This document shows, piece after piece, positions 17,705-24,302 of a stretch of 64,000 nt of DNA. The notes below the pieces were generated by a model, which was not told the DNA's origin, did not search any database, and was given only the letters and a program-made list of their open reading frames with translations. Source of the stretch: Bacteroidales bacterium UBA7258 (GTDB taxonomy: Bacteria > Bacteroidota > Bacteroidia > Bacteroidales > UBA932). Both the position numbers and the translations under genes were made by a program. The number at the start of each line of letters is the position of its first letter. Within the stretch, counting starts at the first letter, position 1. Where the stretch lies: the NCBI GenBank assembly GCA_002472565.1, contig DKSK01000027.1, positions 101,010-165,009 on the forward strand, in the 5' to 3' direction.

Positions 17705-18181
17705 ATGAAGAATTCCACGCAAAAGAGCATCAAGCGGCTCTCCCTCGCCATTATCATCATAGGTGGCACTACGCTTATTTACACGTATGTACAGATGGTT
17801 TCACAGTTGTTGCTGAATAACTTTATTACACCCATCGTCTGGAATCCGGACATCAAAGGCTGGCAAATCTTCATTCTTGCTTCCCGGTTTGTTGGCATCA
17901 CACTTCTTTTCGCCCTGTGCTGCATTTTCCTGTATCGCACCAACAAGGGACTTGGAGAAGGTGAGATCTTCCCGAAATCCAACATTCCAATCATCCGTTG
18001 GACTGCACTGGTTGCCGCGCTCCTGGCCTTTGTCCACTGCAATTACGATGCTGTGGTGAAAGGTGAATCGGAGATGATGCTCGATTCCAACACTATTCTT
18101 ATTCCTCTCATCGTCCTTCTCTTCGCGGGACTCTACAAAATGGCCTATCTGGCAGCAAAAGACAGCAAACTCGCGATATGA
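17705..18181 (+). CDS. DUF2975 membrane protein
   Basis: A 158-residue protein with four predicted membrane helices (residues about 12-32, 52-75, 96-116, 132-150), the pattern of DUF2975. These proteins are almost always paired with a small XRE/Cro regulator of the YozG type, as here, where the regulator's ATG overlaps this stop (ATGA, 18178-18181). The pair is thought to be a membrane-coupled transcription regulator, but the signal is unknown. TATCTTTG at 17663-17670 is a fitting -7 element. Confidence 0.8.
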   Translation: MKNSTQKSIKRLSLAIIIIGGTTLIYTYVQMVSQLLLNNFITPIVWNPDIKGWQIFILASRFVGITLLFALCCIFLYRTNKGLGEGEIFPKSNIPIIRWTALVAALLAFVHCNYDAVVKGESEMMLDSNTILIPLIVLLFAGLYKMAYLAAKDSKLAI

Positions 18182-18420
18182 TTACCGTCAACCTCGACAA
18201 GATGCTCTGGGAGCGCCACATGAAACTCTCCGAGCTGTCCGAAAAAATCGGCATTTCCATGACCAACCTTTCCCTGCTCAAGACGGGGAAAGGCCGGGCC
18301 ATCCGCTTCACCACGCTCAACAAACTCTGCAAGGTGCTCGACTGCCTGCCGGGCGACATCCTGGACTACAAGCCCGATCCTGAGGGGACAGAAATGGAGG
18401 AAGACATCTATGCAGATTAA
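18178..18420 (+). CDS. small XRE-family regulator (YozG-like)
   Basis: An 80-residue helix-turn-helix protein: KLSELSEKIGISMTNLSLL is the recognition unit and LNKLCKVLDCLPGDIL the closing helix, a nearly exact fit to the Cro/C1 subfamily represented by YozG. It is coupled to DUF2975 by a 4-base overlap, and its own end overlaps the next start by 11 bases. It probably regulates this small operon. Target is inferred. Confidence 0.9.
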   Translation: MITVNLDKMLWERHMKLSELSEKIGISMTNLSLLKTGKGRAIRFTTLNKLCKVLDCLPGDILDYKPDPEGTEMEEDIYAD

Positions 18421-19273
18421 GTTAGCCATTGCCCTCTTATTGCTTCCGGCCTTGCTTTCGGCGCAGGAGCACGTCACCGTCAAAGGGAGGATCATCAATG
18501 AACAAGGTGAGGCTGTCGAATATGTCCAGCTCGGTGTTCCCAAACTCCAAATCGGGTCCATTTCTGCCGCCGACGGTCGCTTTGAAATAGATATGCCTTG
18601 TGATACACTGGAGTTTTTCCACGTATCTTACCAGCCGGCAGCATATCCTGTTACCGGCCCTGCCGATGACATGGTCATCGTCCTGCACGAACAGGAACTG
18701 CCACCCGCCGTATCCATTGGCGGTAACACGAAAGAGAAGTATCTGATGCGCCCCGGAACGAATGTGCTGAAGAATATGGGGGTCATCAGCACCGTCCTGC
18801 GGAGCGAACATCCATCGGGTCGGGAAATAGGTTCCGTTGCCCGGACCAAAAAGCCGTTCCTCGTGCAAGACATCCTGTTCTCCGTGCACAGCAACCACAT
18901 CCCCGGCTGCATCGCATCCATCAACATCTACCGGATCGAGGGAAAGAAGGAATCGTTTGTCAACGTGCTTCACAAGCCCATCTACTTCGATGTTGCGGTT
19001 TCAAATGACCCGCAGGATTTCGACATACAGCCGGAAGAAACCCTCCTGCTGGAACCGGGGAAATACTTCATCGCCTTCCAGATTGTCGGATGCGACAAGG
19101 AAGCGCTGCAGGCTTTCCTCGCAAAACCGGAAGAGGAAAGGAAGTTCTGGGAGATGAGCATAGATTTCAATATCTTCTTGAAAAACAGCTATATCAGGGA
19201 AGCGGCTCTGGGCGAAATAAAACCTCTCCCGGTCAACATCGGCGTCGCCGTCAAGGGGCTGGAGTATCAGTAA
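18410..19273 (+). CDS. secreted carboxypeptidase-regulatory-like domain protein
   Basis: A 287-residue exported protein. The signal peptide ends about residue 19 (LLLPALLSAQ). Residues about 22-95 are a CarboxypepD_reg-like beta-domain (VTVKGRIINEQGEAVEYVQL, SAADGRFEIDMP), common in Bacteroidota surface proteins. The rest is beta-rich with no catalytic signature and no TonB plug or barrel. It overlaps the regulator by 11 bases, so it is the third gene of the DUF2975-XRE unit. Function unknown; it may be periplasmic or surface-attached. Confidence 0.72.
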   Translation: MQIKLAIALLLLPALLSAQEHVTVKGRIINEQGEAVEYVQLGVPKLQIGSISAADGRFEIDMPCDTLEFFHVSYQPAAYPVTGPADDMVIVLHEQELPPAVSIGGNTKEKYLMRPGTNVLKNMGVISTVLRSEHPSGREIGSVARTKKPFLVQDILFSVHSNHIPGCIASINIYRIEGKKESFVNVLHKPIYFDVAVSNDPQDFDIQPEETLLLEPGKYFIAFQIVGCDKEALQAFLAKPEEERKFWEMSIDFNIFLKNSYIREAALGEIKPLPVNIGVAVKGLEYQ

Positions 19274-19302
19274 CGAGATACCGATAAATGTGAATTTGTA
19301 TT

Positions 19303-19503
19303 ATGAAACTCTCTATTGGACAGAAAAAGGATCTTAAGGGAATGCTCACATTTCTCGTTGCAAGCATTATTGTTTGGTTACTAGCTTCATTAGTGCTCCA
19401 TTTCCCGTGGAATCACACCCTTATTTTGACTGCTCTTTCCGTAGTCATTTCAATCATTCAAACAGCATTTATAGTCTTCCGTCGAAACAAGGAGGATGAA
19501 TGA
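19303..19503 (+). CDS. small two-helix membrane protein
   Basis: A 66-residue hypothetical protein with two hydrophobic segments (about residues 14-33 and 39-58) between charged ends (GQKKDLKG and RRNKEDE). 29 bases after the previous gene and 34 before the CPBP gene, same strand. No family recognised. Size and composition resemble immunity or accessory membrane peptides, but nothing proves that. Confidence 0.6.
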   Translation: MKLSIGQKKDLKGMLTFLVASIIVWLLASLVLHFPWNHTLILTALSVVISIIQTAFIVFRRNKEDE

Positions 19504-19537
19504 TGCGTAAGTAGATTCAAATTTAGCGAATCCAACT

Positions 19538-20236
19538 ATGGCATATTTTATATTGAACAGGCCAGACGATTATCTGTCTTTATCAAAAAAGAGGATTATC
19601 GGCACCACACTGAAATGGTTCGTGATACTAATAGTTGGCGCAATTCTGCTGAGAATGGCTTGCGTCGCTATTTATATGTCGATGGGCGTTAACCCGATGG
19701 AGCTAACCAAGTTCGGTGGAGATCCCACCAATTATGTGGGGCATGCAACGTGGAAAACAGTACTGAAACTGATGGTGATCGCTCCGTTGGCGGAAGAGAT
19801 TATGTTCCGACTCGGATTGTCTTTCAAGCGGCGGACTGTGGCCCTTTGGCTGGGTCTTCTCCCGGTTGTCTGTGCCTATTACATGCATAAGTGCCATGTC
19901 TGGTACATCTTGTTGGGACTGGCCGCCGTGGGTGTGCTTATCTATTGGCTAATCTGCCGTTTCACTATCGATGAACAGTGGAAGGAGTGGCGCAAGAAGT
20001 ACATCATTCCCGCCATGTGGATTTCCGCCATCGGGTTCGGACTACTGCATTTCAGGGCCTTTTCTGTACTGAACGGGCAAGTGCTTCCCTTTGCCCTTGC
20101 TACCATAATGGTCCCTATGGCCGGAGGCTGCGCTATCACATATGCCAGAGTCAATCTTGGCTTCTGGTGTGGCGTTCTACTGCACTGCATCATCAATATT
20201 CATGGTGTTTTGATGATTGTCTCGTCGATGGTTTAG
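19538..20236 (+). CDS. CPBP-family intramembrane glutamic protease
   Basis: A 232-residue polytopic membrane protein of the CAAX/bacteriocin-processing (CPBP, Abi) family. Motif 1 is APLAEEIMFRLG (E-E-x-x-x-R) near residue 85, motif 2 is GFGLLHF near residue 166, and the last motif contains WCGVLLHCIINIH. Such proteins process prenylated or bacteriocin peptides or give immunity. It ends a five-gene rightward run (DUF2975, XRE, secreted protein, small membrane protein, CPBP), which may be one peptide-related unit. The substrate is unknown. Confidence 0.85.
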   Translation: MAYFILNRPDDYLSLSKKRIIGTTLKWFVILIVGAILLRMACVAIYMSMGVNPMELTKFGGDPTNYVGHATWKTVLKLMVIAPLAEEIMFRLGLSFKRRTVALWLGLLPVVCAYYMHKCHVWYILLGLAAVGVLIYWLICRFTIDEQWKEWRKKYIIPAMWISAIGFGLLHFRAFSVLNGQVLPFALATIMVPMAGGCAITYARVNLGFWCGVLLHCIINIHGVLMIVSSMV

Positions 20237-20255
20237 GCTACTGCTAAATTCCAAT

Positions 20256-20813
20256 TTAGTTTCTTCTCCTTTTCCTCCATTTCATTACTAATATCATAAT
20301 GATTATTGCAATTACAATATAAATGAAGTTTCTCACGATGAATAAAATGCAAAGTAGAATTGTTTGGGAGCAATATTGTCCAATCTGCTCAAGAAAAGGA
20401 GCATTGCTGTCAATATCATATAACTGATATTTAGGCAAAATGTACTCTTCGCTCCTCTCGTATATCCTTAGCGTGTCTAATGATTCATTGACAATGATTG
20501 AGTCTGGACATGGAATAACGTTTGTATACACGTCATTGTCGGCATCCACTTTTTCCCATGTTATTGCTATGTGTGGATGCTTATACTCATAGTGTCCATA
20601 TAAACGGTCACTAAAGCGACCTACAAAATCTGTAGAGGAGATTATACCCACGACCTCTGAGTTCTTTCTAAACTCTAAAGACATCCTTTCAATAGGCTTG
20701 TAATACCCTACATATTCTTTTCCATCCATGCCGTCTTTACTACAAGAGCAAAGGCATAAAAATACTATTATAGCGAGGCTTGTTATAATTGAATTCAATG
20801 GTGTCTCTTTCAT
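20256..20813 (-). CDS. lipoprotein with C-terminal membrane anchor
   Basis: A 185-residue protein with a type II signal (LCLCSCSKD, lipid Cys near residue 24), a beta-rich domain of about 120 residues, and a C-terminal hydrophobic stretch (about 152-176) ending in a basic tail KWRKRRRN. A lipidated N-terminus plus a C-terminal anchor with positive tail suggests it is held in the inner membrane facing the periplasm. No family recognised. Its ATG overlaps the stop of the HTH gene (ATGA), so it belongs to the ATPase-HTH operon. Confidence 0.7.
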   Translation of the reverse strand: MKETPLNSIITSLAIIVFLCLCSCSKDGMDGKEYVGYYKPIERMSLEFRKNSEVVGIISSTDFVGRFSDRLYGHYEYKHPHIAITWEKVDADNDVYTNVIPCPDSIIVNESLDTLRIYERSEEYILPKYQLYDIDSNAPFLEQIGQYCSQTILLCILFIVRNFIYIVIAIIIMILVMKWRKRRRN

Positions 20814-21112
20814 GCTTGAATCTTGCTCTTGGTGTGGACCAGGTAGCCGTTGTCCCTCCAGTTATAGACAGTCTGGCGGCTCACGTCCAGCCAGCCGGCA
20901 AACTCTGAGAAATTGCAGGATTCCTTGCGGGTGGCAATGTCAGCCAGCTTCTCGAGATACTTCTTATAGCCTATAATCTTCGGTGCCGCTTCGTCCAGGA
21001 TCGTCTGGATGTCAATCCGGTTCTTCCCGGCTTCCTTGAACATATTGAGCAGGTCGTATGCCTTGTTGACATCGACCTGCATTCTCAGAATTACGCTGTC
21101 ATTCTTCGCCAT
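20810..21112 (-). CDS. small HTH DNA-binding protein
   Basis: About 100 residues. The C-terminal third is a helix-turn-helix (FSEFAGWLDVSRQTVYNWRD) like helix-turn-helix domains of MerR/excisionase-like or transposase-associated proteins. The N-terminal part is helical (VNKAYDLLNMFKEAGKNRID). The ATG at 21112 is preferred; one at 21139 would overlap the ATPase gene. 10 bases after the ATPase stop and overlapping the lipoprotein start, so probably an operon-specific regulator. Target unknown. Confidence 0.75.
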   Translation of the reverse strand: MAKNDSVILRMQVDVNKAYDLLNMFKEAGKNRIDIQTILDEAAPKIIGYKKYLEKLADIATRKESCNFSEFAGWLDVSRQTVYNWRDNGYLVHTKSKIQA

Positions 21113-21122
21113 AGCCCTTCCT

Positions 21123-22262
21123 TTAGAAGATTTCTCCATTCCAGAGCATTTTTAAGAAATCATTGACATACAGGAGCTCAATGTCTCCGGACGGCCGGGT
21201 TATCGGGTCAAGGGAAACAAGGATCAAGCGGCAGTCCGGATACTCTTCCTTAAAGGCCTTCAGACCGTTCTTGTGGCGGGTCTTGACTTCTTCGCTGGAC
21301 TTGATCTCAATGGCTACTTTGGCATCGCCAATGACGGCATCAACTTCCTGGTTGTTATAGGTGTGCCAGTATGAAATCTTCTCCCTGCGGCGGTAGTATC
21401 CGCGATAAGCGATGATTTCCTGCATGATGAAGTGCTCGAAAGCATGTCCGTAATCGTCGGAGCCGCGCCGGAGGTGGTACCTGCCCATCAGGTAGTTGGT
21501 CAGTCCCACATCAAAATAGTAGAACTTGGGAGCCTGAACCACCTTCCGCTTTACGACCTTCGTGAAGGCCGGAATCTCATATCCCATCAGAGTATCTTTC
21601 AGAATCTGATAGTAAGCCTTGACGGTCTTAGCCGCAACACCGCAGTCGCTGGCGATATTGGCATAGTTGATCATCTCACCGTCGGAAATGGCGGCTGCTT
21701 CCATAAACTGTTCAAAGGCTTCGACATCCTGGACGGCGGCTTCGTCACGGATTTCCTCACGGAGATAGACTTCCACGTATCCTTCCAGACGGTCTGTGGC
21801 ATCATCGACCATATAATGACGGGGAATCATACCGTTCTGGACGGCCTTGTCTATCTGGAAGTCCGAGACTTCCTTCCAGACCAACGGGAACAGTGTCCTG
21901 GGATTCGCCCTGCCACCGAGCGTGTTGGCCCCGGATTTCTTGAGCTTCCGGGCGCTCGAACCGCTGAGAATGAAATGCAAGCCTCGGTTCACCATCAGCC
22001 AATGGACGGCATCCAGCAGTTCGGGCACTTTCTGGATTTCATCTACAATCACCAGCGTTCCGGCAGGCTTGGCAAGCAGCGCTTCCCTGAATGAGTCCGG
22101 GTTGCGCTTGAACGCCTTGCGGACCGAATCAATCAGCAAATCATAGTAGATGGCATCCGGGAAACGCTCCTGCAGGAGGGTGGATTTACCCACCTGGCGT
22201 GCCCCAAAGAGGAACATTCCTTCATCCAGTTGGTTCTCTATGTCGAATATTCGCTTATACAT
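21123..22262 (-). CDS. AAA_14/DUF4143 ATPase with PD-(D/E)XK C-terminal domain
   Basis: A 379-residue protein. The AAA domain has Walker A GARQVGKST (near residue 21) and Walker B VIVDEIQKVP (near 71), followed by FILSGSSARK, sensor-like. DUF4143 follows (residues about 185-360) with a nuclease-like core: EVDAVIGDAKVAIEIKSS near residue 309. These proteins are abundant in anaerobe genomes, mobile, and of unproved role; DNA-end processing, defence or toxin-like activity have been proposed. First gene of an operon with the HTH and lipoprotein genes. A broken second copy lies at 26916-27044. Confidence 0.88.
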   Translation of the reverse strand: MYKRIFDIENQLDEGMFLFGARQVGKSTLLQERFPDAIYYDLLIDSVRKAFKRNPDSFREALLAKPAGTLVIVDEIQKVPELLDAVHWLMVNRGLHFILSGSSARKLKKSGANTLGGRANPRTLFPLVWKEVSDFQIDKAVQNGMIPRHYMVDDATDRLEGYVEVYLREEIRDEAAVQDVEAFEQFMEAAAISDGEMINYANIASDCGVAAKTVKAYYQILKDTLMGYEIPAFTKVVKRKVVQAPKFYYFDVGLTNYLMGRYHLRRGSDDYGHAFEHFIMQEIIAYRGYYRRREKISYWHTYNNQEVDAVIGDAKVAIEIKSSEEVKTRHKNGLKAFKEEYPDCRLILVSLDPITRPSGDIELLYVNDFLKMLWNGEIF

Positions 22263-22323
22263 CGTTCATTAGAATTTATGGAGGTTAAGTCCGATTTTCC
22301 TATGAAATTCGGGAATCAGGGTA

Positions 22324-22354
22324 CAAATTTAATAAAGTTCATTGGAATATCAAG
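22324..22354 (-). promoter_or_regulatory. promoter of the ATPase-HTH-lipoprotein operon
   Basis: Minus-strand TAAATTTG (22331-22324) preceded by CTTG (22354-22351) at exactly 19 bases, fitting the Bacteroidetes consensus with one mismatch. About 60 bases before the ATG. Confidence 0.65.
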
Positions 22355-22431
22355 TGCCCGGTTGAAAAAAGTCTTACTGCTTCAGTGCCTCATCAAACTC
22401 AGTCCAAAATGTCGCACTTTTGTAAAGCGAA

Positions 22432-22543
22432 TGTCACATTTCGTTTTCTCATTTCACAAGCACGAAATCCCATCTAACTCAACCAATTTCAAGACATTGC
22501 CACCTCATTCAGACTATGGACACCTGACACATTTCGTTTTGTC
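22432..22543. repeat. two direct repeats CACATTTCGTTTT in an intergenic region
   Basis: The 13-base core at 22435-22447 recurs at 22528-22540, with further matches on either side (TGTCACATTTCGTTTTCTC against TGACACATTTCGTTTTGTC). The whole 22263-22743 stretch between the ATPase and Fic genes has no convincing gene. It also contains a tRNA-3'-end-like sequence near 22627-22650 on the minus strand. Confidence 0.6.
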
Positions 22544-22743
22544 GCCCTTACATCTGGGATATCTGAGGAATTTCCTTGCGGAGGGAGATTGTGCTGCAGG
22601 AGTGGTATCAATAGTCATCCCCAGATACGTGGAGCGCTGGGGATTCGAACTCAATCAGTACCAGGTGTACGCCCGGTTTGTCCTTATAGACACTGAGACC
22701 GGCTACAGGAGCCAGTCTCAGGACTATTCAAATGTTATTTCGG

Positions 22744-23790
22744 CTATTTCTTGACGTAGGCAGAAGCGCGTCCTACGCCCACTTTCTCAATAAAGCCAGT
22801 GGCTACCAGCTCGGCGAGTGTTCGTTCTATGGTTGTGACGCTGATATCCGGGCAAGCCATGGCGATGTCTTTCTTGGATATCTTGCCCGGAGTCTTCTCG
22901 ATAAGGGCCTTGATCCGGTCAGCCTTGGACATCTTCCGGTGATGCATGTATTCGACACGGTCTTCGAATTCGTTGTAGGCCTTGACCACTACGCCAAGCA
23001 TATATTTCAGGAACGGAAGATAGTCGTTCCCGTTCTCATGCCAGTTCTGGGAGCTTGCCTGCAGGGCTTCGTAGTAGGAATCCTTGCTCTTCTCGATGAG
23101 CATCTCAATACTGATATACTTACCCACGATAAATCCGGCACGGTATAGCAGGAGCAGCGTCAGGAGTCTGCTCATGCGGCCGTTACCGTCATTAAACGGG
23201 TGGATGCAGAGGAAATCCAGGATGAATACAGGCATCAGGAGAAGCGGATCGTAAGTTCCAGCCTCAATGGCGTCATTGAATCGGGTACAGAGATTCAGCA
23301 TGGCATCAGCGGTCTGAAAGGCCGGGACTGGACGGAAGCGGACAGTCTCCGTTCCATCGGCATGCTTCTCAGCAATGATGTTGTCTGAATTCTTATACAC
23401 GCCTCCTACTGCGCTGCTGCTGAAGGAATAGAGATCCCTGTGCAACTGGAGGATGTTGTTAGGACGCGGGGCTATGTATTCGTAGGATTCATGGATAGTG
23501 GCCAGCACATCGCGGTAACCGGATATCTCTTCTTCGTTTCGGTTACGGGGCTTGACCTTTTCCTGGACCAGAGCATTCAGGCGCTCATCGGTGGTATAGA
23601 TGCCCTCAATACGGTTGGATGAACCAGTACTCTGGATCTTGGCCACCTCCAGGAGAGCCGTCAGAACGTCGGCTTCTGCCTCAATAAAGAGTTCCTGCCT
23701 GCCACGACATTCGTGCAGACGTGTCAGGATGCTTACTACCTCAGGAGTCAGGAGGTCTTTGGGGCGGTTTATGAAGTCAAACTCGTGCAT
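22744..23790 (-). CDS. Fic family protein (AMP transferase)
   Basis: A 348-residue Fic protein. Active-site HPFNDGNGRMSR (near residue 198) is canonical. The N-terminal inhibitory motif SSNRIEG (about 57-63, S/T-x-x-x-E-G/N) is built in, so it is a class II, self-inhibited form; a winged-helix domain follows at the C-terminus (IKALIEKTPGKISKKDIA). Such proteins AMPylate host or self proteins, and many in islands work as stress regulators or toxins. TAGCTTTG at 23818-23811 fits a promoter element just upstream. Confidence 0.93.
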   Translation of the reverse strand: MHEFDFINRPKDLLTPEVVSILTRLHECRGRQELFIEAEADVLTALLEVAKIQSTGSSNRIEGIYTTDERLNALVQEKVKPRNRNEEEISGYRDVLATIHESYEYIAPRPNNILQLHRDLYSFSSSAVGGVYKNSDNIIAEKHADGTETVRFRPVPAFQTADAMLNLCTRFNDAIEAGTYDPLLLMPVFILDFLCIHPFNDGNGRMSRLLTLLLLYRAGFIVGKYISIEMLIEKSKDSYYEALQASSQNWHENGNDYLPFLKYMLGVVVKAYNEFEDRVEYMHHRKMSKADRIKALIEKTPGKISKKDIAMACPDISVTTIERTLAELVATGFIEKVGVGRASAYVKK

Positions 23791-23810
23791 AGCTCTTCGG
23801 TTTTACAATG

Positions 23811-23841
23811 CAAAGCTAGCGTTTTTCTGCCTCATCTTACA
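23811..23841 (-). promoter_or_regulatory. candidate promoter of the Fic gene
   Basis: TAGCTTTG on the minus strand (23818-23811) matches TAnnTTTG. The upstream box at about 19 bases is TTGT (23841-23838), a poor match. Confidence 0.5.
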
Positions 23842-23902
23842 ATTATCTGCATCAAATTTGGCGAAATGATGCAGAAAAAGTGGTTGATGAGGCAGATTCG
23901 GA

Positions 23903-24299
23903 TCATGTGGTCTCCTCGCTCATAGCATCCTCGAAGGTCTTCATGGCGTCGGCCTTCGTCTTTTCGGCTATCTCGATGTAAGGCTTCATGGCCTGGTAGT
24001 CAGAGTGGCCGGTCCATTTCATGACAACCTGCGGCGGGATGCCGCTGGAGAGAGCAAAGCAGATGAAGGTGCGGCGGCCGGCGTGGGTGCCTATCATCTC
24101 ATACTTGGGGAATACTTCCTCGACACGTTCGCCGCCACGGTAGCAGGTCCTGGTGATGGGAAGGCGGTCATAAGTCTTCATCGTGGTGATGTACATCGTG
24201 TCGCCTTCAATGTCAGTCCTCTTCAGGTTGGCCATATCGGAATAGCGGAGCGAAGTGAATGCGCGGAAGGACTTCTGGACATAATATGTCGCCGAATTT
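23903..24299 (-). pseudogene. tyrosine recombinase (integrase), N-terminus missing
   Basis: Contains most of the C-terminal catalytic domain of a Bacteroides-type phage/CTn integrase: box I AFTSLRYSDM, the lysine strand with MKTYDRLPI, box II GTHAGRRTFICFAL, then WTGHSDYQAMKPYIEI, where the tyrosine is the nucleophile. Everything before box I is absent; the sequence upstream is the end of the UvrA-like gene, so the fragment was joined to it by a rearrangement. No start codon belongs to it. It is the clearest trace that this region was mobile. Confidence 0.82.
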
Positions 24300-24302
24300 C
24301 CG

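Noticed and set aside
22230..22754. 174-codon plus-strand ORF in the ATPase-Fic gap
   Set aside because: It overlaps the start of the ATPase and the end of the Fic gene on the other strand, shows no family, and contains the direct repeats and tRNA-like sequence. It may hold an old gene remnant but I cannot support it.
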